Numbered from the stretch's first letter, positions 51,562 to 60,432 are shown. The stretch is DNA of 64,000 bases from UBA6623 sp965248235 (GCA_965248235.1 CBDFIU010000003.1:496001-560000), one strand, 5' to 3'. Made by a program: numbers and translations. The notes: generated by a model from the sequence alone, not told the origin.

Positions 51562-52524
51562 ATGACCGGCAACGCGCCAACTCTTCGCCCAACTACCACA
51601 CGACCTCGCCGATGGCTGCGCCCAACAATCGTGGGGTCGGCACTCGCCGCGGTCCTGTACCTCGGAATCTGTGGGCTAATCCTGTGGGCGGTGGCCACCC
51701 CCTCGCCAAAACCTAACCCGCCGGGACCCGATCCCAATCTGAGAAGCGAAGCACTTCAGTTCCAGAGCGCGGAGGATAAGATTCCCCTATCAGGTTGGCT
51801 GCTTCCCTCCTCAGGGGATCGAGCTATTGTGCTTGTTCATGGCATCAATTCTGATGGCTGGTGCGGCGCTCACACCGACATAGCGCGAGCGTATGTGGAG
51901 GCCGGCTTCCATGTGCTCGTCTTTGACTTGCGAGGACACGGACGCTCCGGGGGCGATCTAATCGGGTTCGGCTGGTTCGAGAGACGAGACGTCCGCGCCG
52001 CGCTGGATTTGCTCCTGGGGAGGGGTTTCAGACCGGGACGTATCGGTATCCACGGCACGTCCTACGGAGGAGCGGTGGCACTTGTTTCCGCCGCCGCCAT
52101 GCCGGAACTTGGCGCTGTCGTCACGGATAGCGCCTTCGCGGATATTCGGGATGCCATGCAAGGACAAATCAAGCGCGACATACCGTGGTTTCCGTTTGTT
52201 TCCGCGTTTGCGCCGGGAATCACTCTGCTGGGGAAGCTTATTTACCGACTGGACCTTGACGTTATCGCTCCCGAACGTGCCGCACCGGATATCGCGCCGA
52301 GGCCCATCTTGTTCATCCACGGGAGCGAGGATCCGGTCACTCCGGTCGCGCACGCTTACAGACTCAAGGCGGCGTCCCGGAATGCTCAGGATGAGCTGTG
52401 GATTCTCGAAGGCTTGGGCCATACCCAAGGAGTCCGGACGGGGCGGAAGCACAAGGACTCGTCTCCCATGCGGAAAGACTTTCTAGAGAAAGTGTCCGCA
52501 TTCTTCGACCAGTCATTGAAATGA
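51562..52524 (+). CDS. Membrane-anchored alpha/beta hydrolase
   Basis: This 320-residue serine hydrolase has an N-terminal transmembrane anchor (IVGSALAAVLYLGICGLILW) and an alpha/beta-hydrolase domain: oxyanion loop VLVHGINSDGWCG, RGHGRSGG, nucleophile motif GIHGTSYGGAVAL, acid FIHGSEDPVTP and base GLGHTQG. All three catalytic residues are present. An upstream TTG (51547) would add five residues; the ATG is simpler and neither has a good ribosome site. The gene stands alone, flanked by diverged 50-bp direct repeats, in a region full of insertions. Substrate unknown; this group often acts on acyl peptides or esters. Confidence 0.85.
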   Translation: MTGNAPTLRPTTTRPRRWLRPTIVGSALAAVLYLGICGLILWAVATPSPKPNPPGPDPNLRSEALQFQSAEDKIPLSGWLLPSSGDRAIVLVHGINSDGWCGAHTDIARAYVEAGFHVLVFDLRGHGRSGGDLIGFGWFERRDVRAALDLLLGRGFRPGRIGIHGTSYGGAVALVSAAAMPELGAVVTDSAFADIRDAMQGQIKRDIPWFPFVSAFAPGITLLGKLIYRLDLDVIAPERAAPDIAPRPILFIHGSEDPVTPVAHAYRLKAASRNAQDELWILEGLGHTQGVRTGRKHKDSSPMRKDFLEKVSAFFDQSLK

Positions 52525-52648
52525 CTGGTGCCGGCACCAACTGATTTCTTGGCTTCCGCCTTGTTTGTGTTGCTCAAAGTTTGGAGCAAGATTACGAACC
52601 CGCGCCTGGCGCTACTTCATGCGGTCTAGAAGCTTATTCCATAGCCAC

Positions 52649-52703
52649 TTAGGTAAAAAGCTCGCTTCCGCCGCCAAACAGCATCCGCTAAGGAAACCGG
52701 AAG
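52649..52703 (+). repeat. Right flanking repeat of the hydrolase gene
   Basis: AAAAAGCTCGCTTCCG and GCATCCGCTAAGG match the left copy at 51421-51475 at roughly 80 percent. Just after it begin G-rich GGAAACCGGGGG repeats (52698-52738) adjoining the truncated IS1595 copy. Confidence 0.55.
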
Positions 52704-52739
52704 GAAACCGGGGGAAACCGGGCGGGGGAAACCGGGGGG

Positions 52740-53099
52740 CTCGAAGGCGACGGCTATCGCCACGAGGTGAGCTACCTGGAGGGGCAACCGGCGCGCGCCT
52801 CGAAACTGCTCCCCCGGGTGCACCGCGTGGTGTCGTTAGTGAAGCGCTGGATACTGGGCACGCATCAAGGAGCGGTCAGTCACGAGCATCTCGACTCCTA
52901 CCTCGACGAATTCGCCTTCCGCTTCAACCGCCGCAAGTCCAGAAGTCGAGGCAAGCTCTTTTACCGCCTGGTTCAACAGGCCGTCGCCGTGCCACCGGCA
53001 CCCTACAAATCGCTGGTCGGAGGCACCGCGACACGCGCTACGGACGACCACAACATGTAGGGGCTATTTCCCAATACCTGAGTCAAGTAAATACCCATC
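52740..53099 (+). mobile_element. IS1595-family element, copy 4, 5'-truncated
   Basis: The last 360 bp are identical in plan to copies 1 and 3, from inside the catalytic domain (EGDGYRHEVSYLEGQ) to the stop and the right terminal repeat ending at 53099. About 680 bp, including the left end and zinc ribbon, are missing. GGAAACCGGGG-type repeats border it on both sides, in inverted orientation relative to each other. Confidence 0.93.
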
Positions 53100-53246
53100 A
53101 GAATATTTATTAGGAAACTGTCCCCGGTTTCCCCCCCGGTTTCCCCCCCCTGGGTACGAAACAAATCAGGTCGAGCCCTGGGTGGCGCGCTTGCTATACT
53201 GGGCCATGCCAGGGTCAAAACGGAAATCCTGGATATAATCGTCACC

Positions 53247-54496
53247 ATGCGATTCTGGATTGCGATTGTCTGTCTGGTTTTCTCGCTAACGGCTTGGGGC
53301 CAGGAACCGAGCGGGTCGGAGTGCGACGAGTTCAGTCCGGCCGCCGAACAGCATAGCGATTTCGCACGGTCAATGCTCGGCCTGATGTTCGGGAAACGCG
53401 CCGCTGGGGGGCTCGAGCGTCTGCGCGAGCAGGCTGCGGAAGGGGACACGAACCTGCAGATTGCCTTCGGGCGGATGTACAACGAAGGTTTGGAAGGTTT
53501 GGGCGTGGAGCAGGACGACGCCGAGGCCGTCCGGTGGTTTAGGCTTGCCGCAGTACAAGGACGTGCCATGGCGCAGCGTTACCTCGGCGATAAATACGCC
53601 AAGGGCCAAGGCGTATCTCAAGACGCCGCAGAGGCGGCCAAATGGTACCATCTCGCCGCTGAGCAGTGTGACGCCGAGGCGCAGAGCAACCTCGGCGCTC
53701 AGTACACAAAGGCCAAGGTGTGTCCCAAGACGCCGCGGAAGCAGCCAAATGGTATAGGCTCGCCGCAGAACAAGGTGACGCCAAGGCGCAGGTCGGCCTC
53801 GGCTTGATGTACGCCAACGGCCGGGGCGTGCCGCGTGACAATGCCGAGGCCGTAAGGTTGTCCCGGCTCGCCGCAGAACAGGGTGAGGCCGAGGCTCTCG
53901 CGTGGCTTAGGGAAATCGCGGAACAAGGTGACGCGCTCGCTCAGGGTAATCTCGGCGAGATGTACTCCGCCCGACCCTACTCGGGTAGCAGCGTGCCGCA
54001 AGACTTCCCTGAGGCTGTCAAGTGGTCGAGACGTGCCGCGGAGCAGGGTGACAAGCGAGGTAAGCGAAATCTCGGTTTCATCCATGCCAACGGCTGGGGC
54101 GTGCCGCGTGACGACGCCGAGGCGCTTAAGTGGCTTGTCAAGGCGGGTGAGCAGGGTGACTCGCGAGCACAATACCACCTCGGCTGGAAGTACGCCGAGG
54201 GCCGTGGTGTGTCTCGGGATGATACCAAGGCCGTCAAGTGGCTCCGCATGGCAGCACAGCAGGGTGACTCGTTCGCGCAGTTCGACCTCGGCGAGAGGTA
54301 CACCGACGGCCGGGGCGTCCCGCAGGACCTGATCCAGGCGTATGTCTGGCACACCCTAGCCTTAAGCATGAGCGTGGGCGGAAGAGAACAGAGGAAGAAG
54401 TTCGCCGAGACCCAAGATGCTGTCGCTGGTAAGATGACGCCGGAGCAGATCGCCGATGCCAAGCGGCTCGCCAGCGAATGGACATGGGTTCGGTGA
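53247..54496 (+). pseudogene. Sel1-repeat exported protein, frameshifted
   Basis: The frame opens with a signal peptide (MRFWIAIVCLVFSLTAWGQ) and Sel1 repeats (AEAVRWFRLAAVQGRAMAQR, YLGDKYAKGQGVSQDAAEAA). Near 53710 one base is missing (TACACAAAGGCC should read into KGQGVSQD). The next frame carries on with about six more Sel1 repeats (AQVGLGLMYANGRGVPRDNA, KRNLGFIHANGWGVPRDD, AQYHLGWKYAEGRGVSRDD, AQFDLGERYTDGRGVPQDL). It ends in a normal Sel1 tail (AYVWHTLALSMSVGG, MTPEQIADAKRLASEW). Restoring one base gives about 415 residues. It is either a recent pseudogene or a sequence error. It is a second Sel1 gene besides 14883-16559. Confidence 0.85.
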
Positions 54497-54690
54497 CATG
54501 GGTTCGGATGGGTTCGGTGGGTTGGTGGACGGCGGTTCGAGGACAGGCGGTTCGGGGGCGGTGGGGGTGGGGCGGTTCGGGGACGGCGGTTCGGGGGGCG
54601 GTTCGGGGGCGGTTCGGGGGCGGTTCGGTTCGGGGCGGTTCGGGAAGCGGTTCGGGAAGCGGTTGGAAGCGGTTCGGGGACGGAGCCCGA
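54483..54690 (+). repeat. GGTTCGG satellite-like array
   Basis: Directly overlapping the end of the Sel1 gene, about 200 bp consist of irregular units of GGTTCGG with GGGGC, GGGAAGC or ACGGC spacers (around 18 units). The purine strand has many runs of four or more G and could form quadruplex structures. No coding sequence is supported here. Confidence 0.75.
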
Positions 54691-54847
54691 ATAAAGAATC
54701 CTCACCCAAGAGGCTTGGTGCCGCCACGAGCCCGCACAGGGGAAATCGAGAGAGCCGCAAGAGACGGGAAACCGGGGCCGAAAGGGGAACGCTCCCGAAC
54801 TCCGATAAAACTAGCCCAATTCCCGCGGTTCGATTGCAAGAACAAAA

Positions 54848-54889
54848 GCCCCGGTCCGCTCATTCTTGAACAAAAGAGCGGACCGGGGC
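54848..54889 (-). terminator. Strong hairpin terminator for the leftward hydroxylase operon
   Basis: A 14-bp perfect stem (GCCCCGGTCCGCTC with its complement, 14-nt loop) is followed on the minus strand by CTTTTGTTCTT. It lies 18 bp downstream of the gene ending at 54907. The other side also has some A/T, so it could act in both directions. Confidence 0.7.
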
Positions 54890-54906
54890 CAAAATTGTCG
54901 AACCAT

Positions 54907-55119
54907 TCAGACAGGGTCGTAGCACGACCTTAAGGCCGTGCACGTATCTTCATCCACCACATCCCCGTCCGGGCCCAGCGGGCCTTGCGAAAACACACAC
55001 CAGTAGATGCGCGTGTTCGACTCGGGGACGGTCGGGTCGTGGTCGGCGTCGATGAACATACCCTTCCAACGCAGGCCCTCGCAGCGTTTCGTGAGGACCT
55101 TGAGGCCGCCTTTCATCAT
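54907..55119 (-). CDS. Small conserved-type protein of the molybdenum hydroxylase operon
   Basis: This 70-residue protein (KRCEGLRWKGMFIDADHDPT, IYWCVFSQGPLGPDGDVVDE, CTALRSCYDPV) has four conserved-looking Cys. I recall small proteins of this type near xanthine-dehydrogenase-like genes in acidobacteria, untested here. It starts 2 bp after the stop of the FAD-subunit fragment and is followed by a strong terminator, so it is the last gene of that operon. It may bind metal; function unknown. Confidence 0.6.
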   Translation of the reverse strand: MMKGGLKVLTKRCEGLRWKGMFIDADHDPTVPESNTRIYWCVFSQGPLGPDGDVVDEDTCTALRSCYDPV

Positions 55120-55121
55120 GA

Positions 55122-55620
55122 CTAGACGCTCCTCCCGGCTGCCGCCAGGATGGCGCGTTTGACGGCGACGCTTGCCAGCCGCACCTTGTGCTTGTTGCCG
55201 CTCAAGGGCGTGGCTCCCGCCACCGCCGCCTCACCGGCGGCCGCAGCCGTCTCGTCGTTGATCGCCTTGCCCTTCAGAGCATCTCCGGCTTCGGCGGATC
55301 GCCAAGGCGTCGGCGCCACGTGTCCCAGCACCACGCGGGCGCTTTCGACCGTGCTGCCGCTCATCTTGATCGATACCGCCGCCGCCAGCGGCCAGTCGAG
55401 CAACTGCCGCTCGCGGACCTCATAGGAGGCATTGGCCGTGTTCCCCGAAGGGATCACGATCGCCGTGAGAATCCATTGGGTTTCAGCGATAGCTCGCGCT
55501 CATCGGCCCCGGCGGGGGTGTGATAGAGCTTCTCGACGGCCAGCTCACGCTCGCCCTCGGGCCCGGCGATCTTGGCCGTTGCGTCGAGCGCGATCAGCGC
55601 CCGGGGGAGATCGGTGACAT
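55122..55620 (-). pseudogene. C-terminal fragment of a molybdenum hydroxylase FAD subunit (XdhB/CoxM type)
   Basis: From 55620 leftwards one frame reads DVTDLPRALIALDATAKIAG and ELAVEKLYHTPAGADERELS, then a frame slip near 55465. The following frame reads SGNTANASYEVRERQLLDWP, VESARVVLGHVAPTPWRSAE and the family's C-terminal domain. Xanthine/CO-dehydrogenase FAD subunits have exactly this end. The N-terminal FAD-binding half is missing because IS110 copy B begins at 55621. The rest of the operon is not in the window. Confidence 0.82.
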
Positions 55621-57312
55621 CCATGACAGGTATCTGTCAAGTGTCCGCAAGGGGTGGACGCAGTCAGCCCGCTGTTGGTGAGGGATGGGTGATGGAGAAA
55701 GGGCGAAGCAATCGTCGCTCTCGATTCGGGTCGGGTGAGCGACGCTCGGAGTCCATCGCCCTCGTATTAGGGGGGGTTGGGCGGCTGAGCGGGTTCAGTC
55801 AAGGGCGCGCAGCGGCGAAGCGAACCCTTGACGGGTTCCGCTCAGCCGCTTATTGGAAGATTTTCGAGGGCGATGGACGGCCCTCGTCACCCGACGCAGG
55901 TCCGGCGTTGGCGGATCAGAGTCCGCGTGATTGGTGGCGTCTTGCCACGCCTACGAACTCCCGTCACCGAATCGCATTCACTTCGATCACCGCCCGCCTC
56001 GGGCGCGACCAGACATCCATGAGCCGCCTCGGGCACGCCAAGGCGCGCCGTCGCGGAAGATTCAGTTCGGGTCCAACAAAGTCGATTCCGCCGGCCTCGA
56101 AACAGTCACCATGCCGTCTCGGGCGCCGCCGCGGCGGAGCCGTTACGGAGTCACCGAACGCCGAGGCCCGGCGGAAAGTCGTTCAGCGCATCGCTACGTC
56201 GCTAGTCTCGCGCTTCGTAGCCGCTTTGGCGGCGGTCGATGGCGAGCAGCATCGCCACCAGCTTGCGGGCCACGCGAATCGTCGCGCGATTGCGATGTCC
56301 GCGCTCGAGTTCGCTTTGATACAACCCGGCCAACGGCTCGTTCCAGCGCGGCGCAAGCTTGGCGGCTTCGATCAGCACGTGTTGCAGATGCGGGTTGCGT
56401 TGCTTCGACAGCGGGCCGCGTTTGCTCTTGCCCGCCGATTCGTTGAGCCGCGCGCAGAGCCCGCAGTAGCTCACCGCGCGATCGAGCGAGCGAAAGCGCC
56501 GCGGGTCGCCGATCTCGACCGCCCACGTGAGCGCCGTGATCGCCCCGACGCCCGGGATCGTTTGCAACCTCGCCACACGCTCGCACAACAGCGGATGCTC
56601 GAGCAGGCGTTTCTCGACAAGCCGGGCGAGCTCGGCGGAATCCTCCAGACGGTCGCGGCTCGCGGCCAACAGGAGAAGGTCGGTTTCGCTTGCCTTCAGA
56701 TCATCGAGAAAGCGGTAGAAGTAGCGTTTGCCGTGCAGTTTGGACTTGGCGTAGGGCTCGCCGATTTCCATCATCAAGGTCGCGATGCGGTTCTTCGACC
56801 AGGTCGCTTGTTCGACCAGGCGTCGGCGAAAGCGCAGCAGGCGGCGCAATTCGCGCAGCTCGCGCGGCGGCATCCACACGCGCGGCAGCAGGTTGACGCG
56901 GCATAGGTCGGCGAGCTTGTCGGAATCGAGGCGATCGCTTTTCTTTTTGGCCCGCGTGATGGCTTCCATGGCGGCGGGGTGTCCGACGGCGAGGTCGTCG
57001 GCGTAGGGCGCGAGCGTGTCGTGGATCCAGCCGCTGAACAAGGTGGCTTCCATCGCCCCGCGCCAGGGCGGTTGCGTTTGGGCCCAACTTGCGAGCGCTT
57101 CGCGGGTGGCGTCGATGCGACCTTCCTCGACCAACTCCCCGGCGGCGGTCTTGGTGCAGTAGCTGACGCTTTGCTTGTGGACGTCGAGTCCGATATAGTG
57201 CATTTCAGTCCTCCTGAGTTCGGGTTCTAAGGTGCCGCCTTGGGCGGCTGCGCTTAGCTTTTTATCCCTCTCAGGAGGACCTCTTCGCCGGCTCACCTAT
57301 GCATTAAAACAG
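55621..57312 (-). mobile_element. IS110-family element type B, copy B (intact transposase)
   Basis: This element of about 1.69 kb is the inverted twin of copy A. Its 5' end is at 57312 (CTGTTTTAATGC) and its transposase spans 57203-56202. The 3' noncoding 581 bp run to about 55621 and contain the nested palindrome. It interrupts the hydroxylase FAD-subunit gene on the left. On the right it abuts a second element 5' end (copy C). Confidence 0.85.
56202..57203 (-). CDS. IS110-family transposase (type B, intact)
   Basis: This 333-residue DEDD recombinase starts MHYIGLDVHKQSVSYCTKTA (first Asp). It continues with WRGAMEATLFSGWIHDTL (Glu), KKKSDRLDSDKLADLCRVNL (Asp pair), a long basic helix region (RLLRFRRRLVEQATWSKNRI), then LQTIPGVGAITALTWAVEIG and the serine segment AVSYCGLCARLNESAGKSKR. 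The start at 57203 follows CAGGAGGACTGAA. It is only distantly related to the IS110 transposase at 11957, so two IS110 types share this genome. Confidence 0.9.
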   Translation of the reverse strand: MHYIGLDVHKQSVSYCTKTAAGELVEEGRIDATREALASWAQTQPPWRGAMEATLFSGWIHDTLAPYADDLAVGHPAAMEAITRAKKKSDRLDSDKLADLCRVNLLPRVWMPPRELRELRRLLRFRRRLVEQATWSKNRIATLMMEIGEPYAKSKLHGKRYFYRFLDDLKASETDLLLLAASRDRLEDSAELARLVEKRLLEHPLLCERVARLQTIPGVGAITALTWAVEIGDPRRFRSLDRAVSYCGLCARLNESAGKSKRGPLSKQRNPHLQHVLIEAAKLAPRWNEPLAGLYQSELERGHRNRATIRVARKLVAMLLAIDRRQSGYEARD

Positions 57313-57319
57313 CCACCGA

Positions 57320-57511
57320 ATAAGCCCGCCACCGAATAAGCCCGCGGTCTTGGTGCAGTAGCTGACGCTTTGCTTGTGGACGTCAAGTCCGATGTAGTGC
57401 ATTTCGGTCCTCCTGAGTTCGGGTTCTAAGGCGCCGCCTTGGGCGGCCGCGCTTAGCTTTTTATCCCTCTCGGGAGGACCTCTTCGCCGGCTCACCTATG
57501 CAATAAAACAG
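57320..57511 (-). mobile_element. IS110 type B, copy C: 5'-end fragment in tandem with copy B
   Basis: The first 190 bp of the element, from CTGTTTTATTGCATAGG at 57511 through the ribosome site and the first 20 codons (MHYIGLDVHKQSVSYC), are repeated next to copy B. The junctions carry the 15-mer-like string GCCACCGAATAAGCCCG more than once (57311-57345) and again at 57510-57520 (GCCACCGAATA). This suggests tandem insertion at the same site or unequal recombination. Confidence 0.8.
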
Positions 57512-57683
57512 CCACCGAATAGAGAATCTTCAGGAAGGATCAGAGGGGGGGGCGGGGACCAGCTCCCGCTGGGCAAAACCGGTTGACACGAACGCTATCC
57601 TGAACAAGGGAACCCTGAGCCATGGACCGGTGGTGGCGAGCCAAGAGGAAGAAAAAAACAAGCAGCGAACGGTCCGCGAAGAG

Positions 57684-58210
57684 TTTTGCGAAACGAAGCC
57701 AAGCACCGCAACACTATTTTCTATGTCGCGCCATATCAATACTTTAAGATATTATTTTTGCGCCGGCCGGCCGACTTCCAATGGGGAATCATCGCCAAAC
57801 CGACACACCCGACCCCGCAAGTCGAGACCCGGTAACAATCCCACGGCTCAAACCGGCTCAGGTACCTGCGGCCCCGGTTCGCGCGTCGCTCTGAACAGCC
57901 AACCGCCCGACCCGTGGGCGTCCGAATCCGCCGCGTCTACCCCGGCCGGCGAGAAGAAAGGCCTTCCACGAACCCCTCCCGAGGGCATTTTGCGAAACGA
58001 ACCCAAGACACTACTATGTTCCGCCATATCAATATGTTAAGAGTCATCTTGCTGATCGGCGGGCCAGCTCGGGCCGACTTCGAATGAAGAATCATCGCCG
58101 TTCCGACGGCCGCCAACCCGGCACCCTGAAGAGGCCTCCAAACCCCGCCCAAGTCATTTTGCGAAACGAAGCCAAGACGAACGTAACCTACGGCATATCA
58201 ATAGCTTGGG
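57684..58210 (+). repeat. Three copies of a TTTTGCGAAACGAA-led repeat
   Basis: TTTTGCGAAACGAA followed by (G/C)CCAAG and, 30-45 bp on, CATATCAATA with a short tail, occurs at 57684, 57988 and 58157. The 780-bp region 57512-58307 holds no gene, only these repeats and the degenerate repeat at 58234. Confidence 0.65.
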
Positions 58211-58233
58211 GGAGATCGGAAAGGAGCCCTCGA

Positions 58234-58290
58234 TTTTGGTTGCCTATCGTGGCTGGAAATAGGAAGGTCCGTCGAGCGAAAATCGAAGGG
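58234..58290 (+). repeat. Degenerate dispersed repeat shared with 49434-49490
   Basis: It contains GTTGCCTATCGTGGCTGG, AATAGGAAGGTCCGTCGAGC and AAAATCGAAG, matching 49434-49490 in the same order. It ends 18 bp before the PQQ dehydrogenase start and thus occupies the place where its promoter would be expected. Confidence 0.5.
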
Positions 58291-58307
58291 CAGCACATCG
58301 AGTATCC

Positions 58308-60200
58308 ATGAGCCATAAGCATCACCTTCCATGGGCCGCCGCGGCGGTCATCCTACAGGGCTTCGTTGCCTCCGCCCCCACCCACGCCCAGCAGTGGCCC
58401 TCGTGGGGCAACGACCCCGGCGGGATGAAATACGCGGTGCTGGATCAAATCAATAAGGAAAACGTCAGCCGTCTGAAAGTCGCCTGGAGTTACGACACCG
58501 GCGACGCGAGCGATGGAAACGACCCGGAGCGCCCCAATCGCTCGGCGCATGAATCGACGCCGCTGGTTGTCGACGGCGTGATGTATCTCACCACGCCCTT
58601 CGATCGCCTATTCGCACTCGACCCCGAAACCGGGAAAGCCCTGTGGGTCTACGACCCCAAGACAAACCTGCGCGACACGCGCTTCGGCCTATACATTCAT
58701 CGCGGCGCGGCGTTTTGGAGCGGCGGGGACGAAAAGCGCATTCTGCTTGGCGATCAATCGGGACGTCTGCACTCGATCGATACCGCCACAGGCCGGGCCG
58801 ATCCGAACTTTGGCGATGACGGCGTGCTCGATTTGCGCTCCGGGGTCGCCCGGAAGTTTCCGCGGGCGCAATACGGGATGACCTCTCCGCAAACGGTCTG
58901 CGGCGACGTGATCATTGCGGGCGGACGCGTCACCGACTCCAACCCGCAAGGCCCGTCCGGCGACGTGCGCGGGATCGACGTTCGCAGCGGCGAACAACGC
59001 TGGCGGTTTCACACAGTTCCGCACCCCGGGGAGTTTGGCCACGAGACCTGGGAGGGCGATTCGTGGAAAGACCGGGGCGGGACGAATGCTTGGTCGATTA
59101 TGAGCGTGGACGAGCAAAACGAGCTGGTCTTCCTTCCGCTAACCTCGCCGTCTTACGATTTCTACGGCGGCGATCGCCATGGAGCGAACCTGTTCAGCGA
59201 CAGCGTTGTGGCGCTCGACTGCACGACCGGCCGGCGGAAATGGCATTTCCAAACGATTCACCACGACTTGTGGGACTGGGATTTACCCTCCCAGCCGATG
59301 CTGATCTCGGTGCTGCGCGACGGGCGGCCGGTGCCCGCCGTCGCTGTGATTACGAAGACCGGCTTCGTTTTTCTGCTCGACCGATTGACGGGGAAACCGT
59401 TGATCGAGGTCGAAGAGCGCGCGGTGCCGGCCGGAGACACCGCGGGCGAACAGTACTGGCTGACGCAGCCTCACCCGGTCAAGCCGCCGCCCTTCACGCG
59501 CCAATCGATGACGCGTGACGAGATTACCGACGTCACACCGGAATCCCGCGCCGAGTGCATGGCGCTGCTCGCGGACGCTCAGATCGAAGGGCCGCTCTTC
59601 CGACCGATCGGCGAGCGGCTGACGGTGATGTTCCCGGGGACCAACGGCGGCGCCAACTGGGGCGGCGGGGCGTTCGACCCCTCGACAGGACTGCTCTATA
59701 TCAACTCCATGGACGTCGCCGCGCTGCTTCGCATCGTCAAGCGTCCCGAGGGCGCGCTGCTGCCCTATCGGGTTCGCGGGACGAAGTACGGCCGGCTGTG
59801 GGACTCGAACCAATACCCCTGCCAAAAACCGCCTTGGGGCCGGCTGACCGCCATCGACATGAATCTCGGCGAATTTCGCTGGCGGGTCGTGTTGGGTGAA
59901 TTCGATGAGTTGACGGCGCGGGGCGTGCCTCAAACCGGAACGCCGAATCTGGGCGGGCCTATCGTTACTAAGGGCGGGTTGGTCTTCATCGGCGCGACCA
60001 ACGACAGGCGCTTCCGGGCGTTCGACAAGGACAGCGGCAAGGTTCTGTGGGAGACGCGCTTGCCCGCCAGCGGCCATGCAACGCCGATTACGTACCTGGG
60101 CCCGACCAACGGAAAGCAATACGTCGCGATTGCGGTGGGCGGAGGCAATAAGTACAACAATAACTATATGGCTAGGTTGATGGTCTTCGCGCTGGAGTAG
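58308..60200 (+). CDS. PQQ-dependent dehydrogenase (quinoprotein alcohol/glucose dehydrogenase family)
   Basis: This 630-residue secreted quinoprotein has a signal peptide (PWAAAAVILQGFVASAPTHA, then QQWPSWGNDPGG). It forms an eight-bladed propeller with tryptophan-docking repeats: NVSRLKVAWSYDTGD, LFALDPETGKALWVYDPKT, GIDVRSGEQRWRFHT and VALDCTTGRRKWHFQTIHHD. The active-site signature is HHDLWDWDLPSQPML, and the protein closes with KDSGKVLWETRLPASGHATP and KQYVAIAVGGG. It oxidises alcohols or sugars in the periplasm and passes electrons to quinone or cytochrome. It lacks the N-terminal membrane domain of E. coli Gcd and a fused cytochrome. No PQQ synthesis genes are near. Substrate unknown. 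Confidence 0.9.
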   Translation: MSHKHHLPWAAAAVILQGFVASAPTHAQQWPSWGNDPGGMKYAVLDQINKENVSRLKVAWSYDTGDASDGNDPERPNRSAHESTPLVVDGVMYLTTPFDRLFALDPETGKALWVYDPKTNLRDTRFGLYIHRGAAFWSGGDEKRILLGDQSGRLHSIDTATGRADPNFGDDGVLDLRSGVARKFPRAQYGMTSPQTVCGDVIIAGGRVTDSNPQGPSGDVRGIDVRSGEQRWRFHTVPHPGEFGHETWEGDSWKDRGGTNAWSIMSVDEQNELVFLPLTSPSYDFYGGDRHGANLFSDSVVALDCTTGRRKWHFQTIHHDLWDWDLPSQPMLISVLRDGRPVPAVAVITKTGFVFLLDRLTGKPLIEVEERAVPAGDTAGEQYWLTQPHPVKPPPFTRQSMTRDEITDVTPESRAECMALLADAQIEGPLFRPIGERLTVMFPGTNGGANWGGGAFDPSTGLLYINSMDVAALLRIVKRPEGALLPYRVRGTKYGRLWDSNQYPCQKPPWGRLTAIDMNLGEFRWRVVLGEFDELTARGVPQTGTPNLGGPIVTKGGLVFIGATNDRRFRAFDKDSGKVLWETRLPASGHATPITYLGPTNGKQYVAIAVGGGNKYNNNYMARLMVFALE

Positions 60201-60432
60201 CTTCGAAAGCATCAAGCAAGTCGTCGGGGAGTGGCTCGAAGAACTCGGGGCCTACTTCGAAACGCGCCTCGTCGAGTCCCATGGGGCGTTTTTCCTTGAT
60301 CGGCGTCCTTACCGGATGCAGTTCGGCAATCGCCCGGTTGCGGTTGCAAACGATCACCCGCTCGCCCTCGGCGACGCGCTTCAGGTAGCGGGACAAGTGC
60401 GTTTTGGCCTCGTGAATGTTGATGCGGATCAA
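60172..60432 (-). CDS. Phd/YefM-type antitoxin without a toxin
   Basis: This 86-residue antitoxin (MIRINIHEAKTHLSRYLKRV, AEGERVIVCNRNRAIAELHP) has the typical Phd fold sequence with the 'V(A)EGExVxIxxRxxPxAxL'-like core slightly altered, and a C-terminal toxin-binding tail (VGPEFFEPLPDDLLDAFEA). A PIN or Fic/Doc toxin gene would normally follow directly. Instead the 3' end overlaps the end of the PQQ dehydrogenase by 29 bp on the opposite strand. It is an orphan antitoxin. The 240 bp upstream hold nothing recognisable. Confidence 0.78.
   Translation of the reverse strand: MIRINIHEAKTHLSRYLKRVAEGERVIVCNRNRAIAELHPVRTPIKEKRPMGLDEARFEVGPEFFEPLPDDLLDAFEATPARRPST

Noticed and set aside
54456..54869. 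Glycine-rich reading frames over the GGTTCGG array
   Set aside because: All frames of this repeat are open because of its composition; no start signal or domain.
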